A stretch of DNA of 64,000 nt, taken from the NCBI RefSeq assembly GCF_000178835.2, contig NC_015275.1:4493001-4557000 (forward strand), written 5' to 3'. The stretch's first letter is position 1, and every line of letters starts with the position of its first letter. The translations under genes and the position numbers were made by a program. The notes beneath the pieces were generated by a model. The model was not told where the DNA came from. It saw only the letters and a program-made list of their open reading frames with translations, and ran no database searches. This document shows positions 25,695-34,264 of the stretch, piece by piece. This DNA is from Cellulosilyticum lentocellum DSM 5427 (GTDB taxonomy: Bacteria > Bacillota > Clostridia > Lachnospirales > Cellulosilyticaceae).

Positions 25695-28033
25695 AAATAC
25701 CTCCCAATAATAGAATGAGGATTTTCCTTTAACTCCCTAGGTGTACCTGTTGCAATCACTTCTCCCCCATCTTTCCCACCACCAGCACCCATTTCTATCA
25801 AGTAATCACAGCTGGATAAAACATGCGAATCATGTTCAATAATGATAACCGTATTCCCTTTATCCACTAACTCTTGTAATAACACCATAAGCTTTTCACT
25901 ATCATAAAAGGATAACCCTGTTGTAGGCTCATCTAAAATGTATAAAGAATCTTTAGCTGCTTGTCCCTTTGAGAGTTCCTTAGCGAGTTTGATGCGCTGA
26001 CTTTCACCTCCAGATATAGTCGGTGTTTTCTGACCTAACTTAATATATCCCATGCCTACACGTTTTAAGGTCTCTAACATATGGGTAATTGGCTCATCTT
26101 TATCACTAAAAAATGTTATTGCTTCATCTACGCTCATCTCTAATACATCCTTAATATTCTTTCCTTCAAGTGTCACTTCTGCTGACTCTGGTATAAATCC
26201 TATACCCTCACAAGCTTCACACTTCACATGAATAAAATTGCCATAGCCTACATGATAGTGTACTTCTCCTTCACCCTTGCATATGGGACAACCACCTTGA
26301 GCATTAACAGAGAAAAAGCCTGGAGGAAGGTCACTTGCCTTAGCAAACAACTGACGAATACGGTCCATAGTCCCTGTATAAGTTGCAAGGCAAGAGGTCC
26401 TAGTTCTGCCTATAGGCTTTTGATCAATAACGTAGCACTTCTTAATTTGACTTACACCTAATAGTTCTACTTCTCCTAGTTCTATTGCTTCCTCTACTTC
26501 ATCTTCCATAATACACTTTGATTTAAGTAATGCTTTTAACTTAGGCACTAAGGTTTCTGAAATCAAGCTAGACTTTCCACTGCCTGAAACGCCTACCACT
26601 CCCACCATTACACCTAGAGGAATATCTACAGTAATATTCTTTAAATTATGTAAGGAAGCGTTTTTTAATGTAAGCAGCTTTGTTTCATTAAATCCTCGGT
26701 AATCTTCTTTGTGTACAAAAGGCCTTTTTCCCGATAAATAAGGAGCTGTTCTAGAATCACCACAGGATAAAAAGGTGTTAAAATCCCCCTCATAGATCTT
26801 AGCACCTCCTAAAATTCCTGCATCCGGTCCCAAGTCAATAATATAATCTGCTTGCCTTATAAAGCCCTCATCATGTTCAACGGCAACCACTGTATTTCCT
26901 TTACCTACAAGCTTTTTTATAATATCAATTAATTTTGCCTTTTCTATTTCATGTAGTCCAATAGTAGGTTCATCAAAAATGAAAATGATCGCATCCATAT
27001 CTGCAATAATATAAGAGGCAAGAAATAACCTTTGAATCTCACCTCCTGAAAGAGTGGGAAGTGAACGCGATAAAGCTAAGTGGTATAACCCTACATCAAT
27101 CATGCATTCTAGTTTAGTAAGGATTTCTTGAATCAATCTATTCTTTGTACTTAGCTTACTTAAAAACTCATATAAATCCTTTATATACATTTGCTCCATT
27201 TCAGAGATGGTTTTCCCACCAATAGACGTATGAATAGCTTCTTCCCCTAAACCCATTCCTTGACATTTAGGACATTTTCCCTTTTCCATATAACCTGCCT
27301 CAGTTAGCATCTGTTCTAATCTGCCAGTAGCAGAAAACGCTCCATTGGTAACCTCCGTAATCCATGGTATAAAACCTATAAATGAGGATTTCCCATAATC
27401 CCCATACTTCAAAACAAAAAGTTCGTCGCTTGTTAAGTTATTAAGAGGTGTATCCCCTGTAACTTTATAGTATTTATAAAAGCTCTCTAACATCTTTTTA
27501 GTGCTTCCTCTTTTTCCTACTCCTAAACAAACATCCTCGATTTTTTGAGAACCGTCCCCAAAAAGCTTCTCCTCATCTATTTTCTTAACAATGCCTTTCC
27601 CTAGACATTTCACGCACATTCCTTTAGCTGAATTCTTCTGGAACATCTCCATAGTTAAAGGTCTGCCACCTTCACACTTATTTTCACGTTCCCCATAGGT
27701 TGCAAAAAGTATCGCTAACATATTACTTATTTTGGTTTTAGTTCCTACTGTACTTCTAGGATTTGACTGCCTAATAATGCGCTGTTCCACTGCAACAGTT
27801 GGTGAAAGTCCCGTGATTTGATCAAATGCTGATTCTCCCTCCACCATAAAGCCAGAATTCGAAAACATTAAGTATCTGTGTTTTCCTTCTTCATAGAGCG
27901 TATCAAAAGCTAGACTTGACTTTCCACTTCCTGAAACACCTGTAATAACAGTCAGCTTATTTCTAGGGATTTTCACATCGATTCCTTTAAGATTATGGAT
28001 ATGTGCATTTTTAATCTCTATATATTTATTCAT
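25688..28033 (-). CDS. UvrA-like ABC ATPase (UvrA2/DrrC type)
   Basis: The 781-residue protein has the UvrA layout: Walker A GVSGSGKSSLAFDTL near residue 31 and again GVSGSGKSSLISETL near 484. Signatures are TLSGGEIQRLFLAS and TISGGESQRIKLAKEL, and CxxC zinc motifs include CVKCLGKG, CPKCQGMG, CPICKGEG and CEACEGIG. Housekeeping UvrA is about 940 residues; this one appears to lack the UvrB-binding segment, as in UvrA2/DrrC proteins linked to resistance to DNA-intercalating or other drugs. It is the first gene of a two-gene unit and sits behind an attenuator-like leader. Confidence 0.88.
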   Translation of the reverse strand: MNKYIEIKNAHIHNLKGIDVKIPRNKLTVITGVSGSGKSSLAFDTLYEEGKHRYLMFSNSGFMVEGESAFDQITGLSPTVAVEQRIIRQSNPRSTVGTKTKISNMLAILFATYGERENKCEGGRPLTMEMFQKNSAKGMCVKCLGKGIVKKIDEEKLFGDGSQKIEDVCLGVGKRGSTKKMLESFYKYYKVTGDTPLNNLTSDELFVLKYGDYGKSSFIGFIPWITEVTNGAFSATGRLEQMLTEAGYMEKGKCPKCQGMGLGEEAIHTSIGGKTISEMEQMYIKDLYEFLSKLSTKNRLIQEILTKLECMIDVGLYHLALSRSLPTLSGGEIQRLFLASYIIADMDAIIFIFDEPTIGLHEIEKAKLIDIIKKLVGKGNTVVAVEHDEGFIRQADYIIDLGPDAGILGGAKIYEGDFNTFLSCGDSRTAPYLSGKRPFVHKEDYRGFNETKLLTLKNASLHNLKNITVDIPLGVMVGVVGVSGSGKSSLISETLVPKLKALLKSKCIMEDEVEEAIELGEVELLGVSQIKKCYVIDQKPIGRTRTSCLATYTGTMDRIRQLFAKASDLPPGFFSVNAQGGCPICKGEGEVHYHVGYGNFIHVKCEACEGIGFIPESAEVTLEGKNIKDVLEMSVDEAITFFSDKDEPITHMLETLKRVGMGYIKLGQKTPTISGGESQRIKLAKELSKGQAAKDSLYILDEPTTGLSFYDSEKLMVLLQELVDKGNTVIIIEHDSHVLSSCDYLIEMGAGGGKDGGEVIATGTPRELKENPHSIIGRYLC

Positions 28034-28096
28034 CTCTTAACCCTCTTACCTCTATTTTTATTAACAACTAAACGAACTATTTTATAAAAGCAAAAA

Positions 28097-28144
28097 AATC
28101 TTAGAACATAATAGTGCGTGTTTCACCTTTAATGTTCTAAGATT
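28097..28144 (-). promoter_or_regulatory. Attenuator-type terminator in the leader of the UvrA-like gene
   Basis: On the minus strand AATCTTAGAACAT (28144-28132) pairs perfectly with ATGTTCTAAGATT (28109-28097) and is followed by seven T. This is a complete intrinsic terminator ending about 63 bases before the ATG at 28033. No minus-strand gene lies upstream of it (gltS diverges), so it cannot be an ordinary gene-end terminator. An inner GTG/CAC helix is possible. Confidence 0.75.
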
Positions 28145-28220
28145 AGTTGATATCATTATAGCATATTCTAGCCATGCATTTGATATTAAAAGTTATCTTC
28201 TCACTTAAGTTTCCTAGCAA
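28143..28220 (-). CDS. Candidate leader ORF ending at the attenuator stem
   Basis: A TTG at 28220 preceded by GTGGAGG (8-base spacing) opens 25 codons, beginning with L/M-LGNLSEKITF and ending KCMARICYNDIN. Its stop codon (28145-28143) touches the 5' arm of the terminator. That geometry is expected for a ribosome-sensing leader peptide. Against it: an extended -10 lies inside the frame, so transcripts from that site would lack it. Confidence 0.4.
   Translation of the reverse strand: MLGNLSEKITFNIKCMARICYNDIN
28155..28163 (-). promoter_or_regulatory. Extended -10 promoter element before the UvrA-like gene
   Basis: On the minus strand the sequence reads TGCTATAAT, a perfect extended -10. Transcripts would start near 28148, right at the terminator stem. 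No convincing -35 is seen 17 bases upstream, which extended -10 promoters tolerate. Confidence 0.5.
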
Positions 28221-28273
28221 ATTTTCAACCTCCACTTTAAAAATTTCTATTATGCTTTTTGAATGAATACTTG

Positions 28274-28318
28274 CTAATATAACCATACTAAGCTTATTAA
28301 ACTATCATTTCTAATCAC
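28274..28318 (-). CDS. Candidate second leader peptide, 14 residues
   Basis: A GTG at 28318 follows a perfect AGGAGG (28325-28330) by 6 bases and encodes MIRNDSLISLVWLY before a TAG. The strong ribosome binding site in otherwise empty DNA is the only reason to list it. It lies about 130 bases upstream of the attenuator hairpin. It could also be the remains of a gene start. Confidence 0.3.
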   Translation of the reverse strand: MIRNDSLISLVWLY

Positions 28319-28465
28319 TTCATTCCTCCTAATTTATGCAAATGTCTGACTTTGTTAGCTGCTTTCGCCTTTACATAATTAGGTTAATTAGGCTATACTT
28401 TAATTTTCTTATGCTATATGATATATACTATGTGCAAATAAGTACTAGAAAGGACTAGATAATGT

Positions 28466-29668
28466 ATGACATTTAATTTAGATATCTATGAGACTATGGC
28501 CTTAGTTTCTCTTGTGTTTTACATGGGTAAGTATATGAGAACTAAATTTTCTATACTCTCTAAGTATTGCATTCCGCCATCAGTTGTAGGTGGCTTTATC
28601 TTCGCTCTATTAATACTTCTACTAAATGAAACTAATATTGCATCTATTAATTTAGATACAACACTTCAAAACATATTTATGACAGCCTTTTTTACTAGCA
28701 TCGGGTTTACTGCCAGTATCAAAATACTAAAACAAGGTGGCATTAAAGTAGTTACTTTTCTCTCGCTCGCAGTGTTACTTGTTATCTTACAAAATACAGT
28801 TGGTGTAACATTAGCTTCATTATTTAGCTTATCCCCTTTAATGGGACTTTGCACTGCTTCTATTCCTATGGTAGGTGGACACGGTACTGCTGGCTCCTTT
28901 GGTCCCATCCTTGAAGATATGGGGATTACTGGTGCCACTACAGTTTCTGTCGCTTCCGCAACCTTTGGTCTCATTATGGGTAGTATCATTGGTGGTTTAG
29001 TTGCTAGAAACTTAATTCTTCGTTATAAACTGCACACAGTCCATGATGAGAATGATCTTACCCCACCAGAGGAAGTAGGCGATTACAATGAAGAAAATCA
29101 TAATATCTTATCTTTCAAAAGATTAATGACAGGTGCATGCTTCTTGTTTATTGCAATGGGAGTCGGTTCTCTCGTTTCTAAGTTAATCCAAGCATCTGGC
29201 TTAACTTTTCCTTCTTATATTGGAGCTATGTTAGTTGCTGCCCTTATAAGAAATATATGTGATTTTAGAAAAGAGCCTATTGTGGAAAAGGAAATTGAGA
29301 CACTAGGAGGATTAAGCTTATCCTTTTTCTTAACAATGGCATTAATGGGACTTAAACTTTGGCAACTATTCGATTTAGCACTGCCACTTTTCATTATGCT
29401 TATCGCCCAAGTTATTTTAGTAGGCTTATTTGCTTATATTATAACCTATAAAGTCATGGGGAAAAATTACGAGGCGGCTGTATTTGCTTCTGCAATCTGT
29501 GGTTTTGGAATGGGAGCTACTCCAAATGCTATTGCTAATATGGATGAGCTTACAAATAGATATGGTTTTGTTCCTACACCTTACTTTGTTGTTCCAATTG
29601 TAGGTTGTTTGTTTATTGACTTTGTTAACTCAGCTATTATAACAATATTTATCAACTTTATTCGTTAA
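28466..29668 (+). CDS. gltS: Sodium/glutamate symporter GltS
   Basis: The 400-residue membrane protein matches GltS in length and sequence. It has two inverted halves of five helices, with re-entrant loops rich in Gly: ASIPMVGGHGTAGSFGPILE and AICGFGMGATPNAIANMDEL. It imports glutamate with Na+. GAAAGGA lies 11 bases before the ATG at 28466; the ATG four bases earlier runs into a stop after four codons. It is divergent from the UvrA-like unit and ends in a very stable hairpin. Confidence 0.93.
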   Translation: MTFNLDIYETMALVSLVFYMGKYMRTKFSILSKYCIPPSVVGGFIFALLILLLNETNIASINLDTTLQNIFMTAFFTSIGFTASIKILKQGGIKVVTFLSLAVLLVILQNTVGVTLASLFSLSPLMGLCTASIPMVGGHGTAGSFGPILEDMGITGATTVSVASATFGLIMGSIIGGLVARNLILRYKLHTVHDENDLTPPEEVGDYNEENHNILSFKRLMTGACFLFIAMGVGSLVSKLIQASGLTFPSYIGAMLVAALIRNICDFRKEPIVEKEIETLGGLSLSFFLTMALMGLKLWQLFDLALPLFIMLIAQVILVGLFAYIITYKVMGKNYEAAVFASAICGFGMGATPNAIANMDELTNRYGFVPTPYFVVPIVGCLFIDFVNSAIITIFINFIR

Positions 29669-29671
29669 TCC

Positions 29672-29721
29672 TATATAAAGAAAGAACTATCACCACAAGG
29701 TGATAGTTCTTTCTTTATATA
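29672..29721. terminator. Perfect 23-bp hairpin terminator
   Basis: Bases 29672-29694 and 29699-29721 are perfect reverse complements (core AAAGAACTATCACC) with a 4-base loop ACAA. It ends gltS on the plus strand and contains the stop codon of the convergent histidine kinase gene (29715-29717), so it probably serves both. Confidence 0.9.
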
Positions 29722-31157
29722 AATTCTATATTATACTCACTGTAACCCATATTGTTATATAATATAGGCTCCATATGATCTAATACAATACGTGGTAAGG
29801 AAAAAATCATTTTACACCCTTTTTTATATTCCTTGTCAATCCAGATTCTACCTTGTTGTAACTCTGCAAGAGATTTAACAAGTGCCAGACCAATACCACT
29901 ACTGTTATATTTCTGATGAAGTTCACCTTTATTTTGTATAAAACGGCCAAAGATAGCTTCATGTAGTTCTTCTGGAATTCCCTCTCCTGTATCTTGCACC
30001 ATAATACATATATCATTCGTATCATAACTTATATAAACTAAAACCTCTCCCCCCTCAGGAGTATATTTAATAGCATTAGAAAGTAGATTAAAAACAATCT
30101 TTTCAACCTTATCCATATCACAAGCTATAATAAGCTCTTCTATTTCTGTATCAAATATAACGTTAATTTGCTTTTGCATGGCAAAAGCGTTAATTGACAT
30201 AACCATGTCTTCTATAAAAGGAATAATATTATAATTTTTCACTTCTAACTTCATATAGCCTGATTCAATCTTGTTCATATCAATGATATTATTAACTAAT
30301 TTAATAAGACGATAGCAATTCTTTTGCATGCTTTTTAGATACTTATCGGATTCTGCTATTCCAGTAGAATCTTCCGACATACACTTTTCAAACAATTGAA
30401 TATTGCTATAAATCACATTAATAGGCGTCTTTAATTCATGAGATAAATCAGCAAAAATACTACTTCGCAGTTCATTCTTTTCGTAGCTCTCTTGTAATTG
30501 CTTTTGTCCTAGGACAATTTCCCCCTTTAGTTCATCTACTCTCTGTGCATAATATGCTTTAGATTCTTGAATAGTAATACATACAAATATTGTAGAAGTA
30601 ATAAAATTATGTATAATATAGGCCACATTATCCCAAAAGAAATAGGTTGGTCCTTTAGAATAAAATATTCCTGCAAATATCCACTGTATTATGGCTAAAA
30701 TAATATTATTACATAGTAATAGCTTTGCTAATACACTCTTACTTCTAGAGTGAAAAAACATAATAGCAACGATTAGTGATACTAGTACTAGAATAATTTT
30801 ATGTAAAAACACACTAATTCCTATACAAAATGGATAACAAAAAAAGTCTACTATTAAAAAACCTAAAATCACCAAAAAGTAAGAAGGTTTTAATTTAACC
30901 TTCATAAGCACTAATATTGCGCTAGTACTTAAAAGTATGCCACAACAAAAAACAACTGAAGTTATTCCTTTTAAAATCCAATGTTCATTTGCTGCCTTGT
31001 AAAGAACAAGTAGCAAAATACTTAATACAACACAAATATTACTGGCACATATACAACTTAAATACCTCTCATTATAATACAAATTAAAAATGACAAAAAA
31101 CAAACATATTAAACAGGAAAAGATCATAATAATCAGAAAATAAACCGAGTTAAACAT
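29715..31157 (-). CDS. Orphan membrane histidine kinase
   Basis: The first 200 residues of this 480-residue protein are about seven hydrophobic helices without a large extracytoplasmic domain, so the signal is likely membrane-borne. A short coiled coil leads to the HisKA domain with the phosphorylated His in FADLSHELKTPINVIYSN (near residue 240). The ATPase domain follows: NLLSNAIKYTPEGGEVLV (N box), VQDTGEGIPEELHEAIFGRF (G1/F boxes) and SSGIGLALVKSLAELQQGRI (G2). No response regulator gene is nearby. Confidence 0.9.
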   Translation of the reverse strand: MFNSVYFLIIMIFSCLICLFFVIFNLYYNERYLSCICASNICVVLSILLLVLYKAANEHWILKGITSVVFCCGILLSTSAILVLMKVKLKPSYFLVILGFLIVDFFCYPFCIGISVFLHKIILVLVSLIVAIMFFHSRSKSVLAKLLLCNNIILAIIQWIFAGIFYSKGPTYFFWDNVAYIIHNFITSTIFVCITIQESKAYYAQRVDELKGEIVLGQKQLQESYEKNELRSSIFADLSHELKTPINVIYSNIQLFEKCMSEDSTGIAESDKYLKSMQKNCYRLIKLVNNIIDMNKIESGYMKLEVKNYNIIPFIEDMVMSINAFAMQKQINVIFDTEIEELIIACDMDKVEKIVFNLLSNAIKYTPEGGEVLVYISYDTNDICIMVQDTGEGIPEELHEAIFGRFIQNKGELHQKYNSSGIGLALVKSLAELQQGRIWIDKEYKKGCKMIFSLPRIVLDHMEPILYNNMGYSEYNIEFI

Positions 31158-31395
31158 ATTTTCACCATCAAATCCCTTTTATTGCCATATTTATTCGGCT
31201 ATCTTATTATATCACATCTAATTATACAGAAAAATCATATTTTTTCACATTTTTACATTTATAAAATTTATATTTTATATTTATTATTTTTATAGCTATT
31301 GAGTGTACTTTTTATTTTTCTCACTGATCTAAATGCACCATTTTTTTGATAACCCAATAATATAATAATGACACATTAATCATAAGGATATTAAA

Positions 31396-32502
31396 ATGGA
31401 GAAATTAATATTAAACTTTTTATGTGCTATACTTGTTTTAAGGTCTAATCCTCTCCACATCGCCTCAAGATTGGTCCGTTCAAGACAACTTCCTTACAAT
31501 GTTGAAGTTATTGCGGAAAATTTATATGTTCCTTGGGCTATAGATATCAGTAGTGACGGCAAATTATATTTTACGGAACGCTCTGGTTCCATTAGAGTTA
31601 TTCAAGATGGCATACTTCTTCCAGATCCACTTATTACATTTACATCTCCTTTTATTAGTCAAGATGAGGGAGGCTTAATGGGACTTGTTCTGGATCCTAA
31701 CTTTTCACAAAATCACTATATTTATATTATGCATACCTACACTGAAGATGGGCAAATCTATAACCGTGTTATTAGATTAATAGAAAACAATAATCGTGCA
31801 TCTATTGACCGCATTCTGATAGATAAAATTCCAGGTGGGCGGTTTCATAATGGTGGAAGACTAAAGATAGGACCTGACCAAATGTTATATATCTCAACAG
31901 GAGATGCAACCAACCCCCTTTTAGCACAAGACCTCACAAGCACAGCTGGAAAAATCCTCCGTCTAACATTAGATGGTAATATTCCTACTGATAATCCAAT
32001 CCCTAATTCTCCTATATATAGCTTTGGCCATCGAAATCCACAAGGGCTAGCATGGAGCTTGCAAAATATTTTATATGCATCGGAACATGGTCAATCTGCC
32101 CATGACGAAATTAATATCATCTATCCTGGGGCAAACTATGGTTGGCCACTTGTTCAAGGAGATGAAGATTTGCCAGGTATGATGTTACAACGACCCCTTA
32201 TAAACAGCGGTGATGAGACATGGGCGCCTTCTGGTATTACTTTTGTGAATCAAGGGCCATTGCAAGGCAAGCTGCTTGTTGCCACTTTATACGGAAAGAG
32301 GCTACTTGTTATTTCTTTAAATGAATCAGGAACTCTGGTAGAGAACATTGAATCATGGTTTCCAAATGAATACGGGCGTTTACGTGAAGTTATTCAAGGC
32401 CCAGATGGTTCAATCTATCTTAGTACTAGTAATAGGGATGGTCGAGGAGATGCTAATATCTCTGACGATAAAATTATTCGTCTTGTCCCAAACCACTTGT
32501 AG
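31396..32502 (+). CDS. Glucose/sorbosone dehydrogenase-like beta-propeller protein
   Basis: This 368-residue protein is of the soluble PQQ glucose dehydrogenase/GSDH superfamily, a six-bladed propeller. Family blocks are ENLYVPWAIDISSDGKLYFT, GGRFHNGGRLKIGPDQMLYI, GHRNPQGLAW and SEHGQSAHDEINIIYPGANY, which carry the Ca2+, PQQ and catalytic His residues in known members. A hydrophobic stretch LILNFLCAILVL at the N-terminus could be a signal or anchor. PQQ is not made by Clostridia, so the cofactor and substrate are uncertain. Single gene. Confidence 0.83.
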   Translation: MEKLILNFLCAILVLRSNPLHIASRLVRSRQLPYNVEVIAENLYVPWAIDISSDGKLYFTERSGSIRVIQDGILLPDPLITFTSPFISQDEGGLMGLVLDPNFSQNHYIYIMHTYTEDGQIYNRVIRLIENNNRASIDRILIDKIPGGRFHNGGRLKIGPDQMLYISTGDATNPLLAQDLTSTAGKILRLTLDGNIPTDNPIPNSPIYSFGHRNPQGLAWSLQNILYASEHGQSAHDEINIIYPGANYGWPLVQGDEDLPGMMLQRPLINSGDETWAPSGITFVNQGPLQGKLLVATLYGKRLLVISLNESGTLVENIESWFPNEYGRLREVIQGPDGSIYLSTSNRDGRGDANISDDKIIRLVPNHL

Positions 32503-32600
32503 CTTGCGTCTTTAGATCCTAACTATACCTATTTTTGCTCTTATAAGGCCTCTCTCATAAGTCATACCTCCATCTTGCAACTATAATACTCTCAATCAAA

Positions 32601-32640
32601 AAACGATATTAACCTAATAATTACAAGGTTAATATCGTTT
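32601..32640. terminator. Hairpin terminator between convergent genes
   Basis: AAACGATATTAACCT (32601-32615) pairs perfectly with 32626-32640 around a 10-base loop, with A-rich and T-rich flanks. It separates the dehydrogenase-like gene from the convergent DUF2935 gene. Confidence 0.8.
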
Positions 32641-32709
32641 CCTTAGTTTCTATCATTCTTCTAATAAGTTATTTTAATATAGCTATAACATAGCTACTCA
32701 GTTCTATCA

Positions 32710-33624
32710 TTATATCCCTTCATAAGTCTCTAATAATCTAATATAATGATTGGCTTCTCTTAGTACATGATCAGCCAGAAGCGGAAGTATTATAGATCTT
32801 ATTTTACAACTAGCAATCCCTTCTGTTCCCGCTTGTTTAAAATTCTTCAATTGAACAGTTTGATTTAAAGTTTCATTAGTAACACTATTTATTGTTACAT
32901 TTGTCATGGTTTGTGCCTCTTGAATTAAATTCTTAAATTCATTAGCAAATTCATTTGAGGTGGTAATTAATTCATCTTCAGAAGGGTCAAGTAATCCTCT
33001 TATAAACAATGCATGCTCCATCATAATTTGATCCCAAAACAACTCTGTTTCTCTAGCATCTTTAGAATCAATATCCACCCTATTTTCTAAGTCGCTTACT
33101 AATGACAAATATAGCCTTGCCTCGCGCAGTATATGTTCGATTAGTAATGGATAATTAGCTGTAAATAAATCACAAGATAAAACACCGTTTAATAGTCTCT
33201 GCTTAAAATTAATCAGCCCATTAAGAAGATTCCTTGCATTAGCGTTAAGTTGCCTTACACGATTTACTGTATTAGGTCCAATCTGGGGATTATTTCCACT
33301 ATATAGTTGTGATTCCTGCATCGTTATATTTTGATCTATCTTTATCCCTGTGAAATTTTGAGTCTTTCTTTCTGTTCCTAATGTATAGTCAGTTACCACC
33401 TCGCCAGAATTTAAAACGCTTGGTCTTACTACGCCGTTACTAAGACTCACCACCTGTGACAAAAGCCTTTCAAATTCTCTCTTATAATGCTCTGCCTCAC
33501 TAGCAAGTTTTGAGTCTTTAGGCATAAACCCTGCTTCTAAAAAAAGTGCATGTTCCTTCATAATTCTTGAGAAAAATAAATGTAATTCAAGTGATAGAAT
33601 CACATATCTTTGATCGCTTATCAT
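32710..33624 (-). CDS. DUF2935 protein, two ferritin-like helical repeats
   Basis: The 304-residue protein consists of two homologous halves of about 140 residues. Each opens with a Glu/His helix (LHLFFSRIMKEHALFLEAGF and TELFWDQIMMEHALFIRGLL) and closes with another (EHILREARLYLSLV and DHVLREANHYIRLL). The spaced E..H..E pattern resembles a metal-binding four-helix bundle. The family is frequent in spore-forming Firmicutes, but its function is not established. No signal peptide. It lies in a row of small single genes. Confidence 0.82.
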   Translation of the reverse strand: MISDQRYVILSLELHLFFSRIMKEHALFLEAGFMPKDSKLASEAEHYKREFERLLSQVVSLSNGVVRPSVLNSGEVVTDYTLGTERKTQNFTGIKIDQNITMQESQLYSGNNPQIGPNTVNRVRQLNANARNLLNGLINFKQRLLNGVLSCDLFTANYPLLIEHILREARLYLSLVSDLENRVDIDSKDARETELFWDQIMMEHALFIRGLLDPSEDELITTSNEFANEFKNLIQEAQTMTNVTINSVTNETLNQTVQLKNFKQAGTEGIASCKIRSIILPLLADHVLREANHYIRLLETYEGI

Positions 33625-33728
33625 ATTCCCTCCAAAAAATCATTTTACTGTATTGTATGCATCTGGAAATTTCTGAGTGAATCATTTTGCAAATTATCCT
33701 TTAATCTATTATGTAAAAGAAAAATATA

Positions 33729-33755
33729 GGAGCCATTGCTTAATGCAACAGCTCC
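33729..33755 (-). terminator. Terminator of the DUF1540 gene
   Basis: GGAGC (33729-33733) pairs with GCTCC (33751-33755), with an inner TTGC/GCAA helix. On the minus strand it is followed by a T-rich tail (TATATTTTTC). It lies about 18 bases beyond the DUF1540 stop. Confidence 0.65.
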
Positions 33756-33772
33756 CTTTATCTAACTACATT

Positions 33773-34105
33773 TTATTCCGACCTACGCTCAAAGCTTAAA
33801 CAGTCTGTATCCCTATAAGTTTCTGCTTCTCCTAGATTGCTTACCTCAATACCATCTGCTAGAGAACAGTGACTTCTGACATGATAGATACATGTTTCTA
33901 CTTCACAAAGTACTGCTTCTGTCTCTCCTGTTTTAACCTTATCATCTACGGCATTACTAACTTTCTCTTTATTGATATAGGTACTACAACTTGTTTCCTC
34001 AGTAATATTTGCCTTAGCCCCTACAATATTCAGAATACTGGCGCTACATATGTTTCCTTGATTATAAGAACAAGAAACTACGCTACAACTTATCTTTGGC
34101 ATCAA
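33773..34105 (-). CDS. Protein with two DUF1540 cysteine domains
   Basis: The 110-residue protein has two copies of a roughly 40-residue Cys-rich unit. The first runs ISCSVVSCSYNQGNICSAS to ETSCSTYI; the second runs VLCEVETCIYHVRSHCSLAD to DTDCLSFE. Each has four cysteines in the pattern C-x4/5-C-x6/7-C-x~20-C, probably binding a metal. DUF1540 proteins are common in endospore formers and of unknown function. Single gene with its own terminator. Confidence 0.85.
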   Translation of the reverse strand: MMPKISCSVVSCSYNQGNICSASILNIVGAKANITEETSCSTYINKEKVSNAVDDKVKTGETEAVLCEVETCIYHVRSHCSLADGIEVSNLGEAETYRDTDCLSFERRSE

Positions 34106-34264
34106 ACCATCCTCCTCATATTATGCTACTTAAAATACGTACAAATTTATTATGAGTTAAATGATTACAAATTATGTAATTTCCAGTGTATAATCTCTAC
34201 ATTTTTTAAATTCTATTCATTTATTAAGATTACTTACTCATCCTTTTACTGCAAAACAAGTCTT

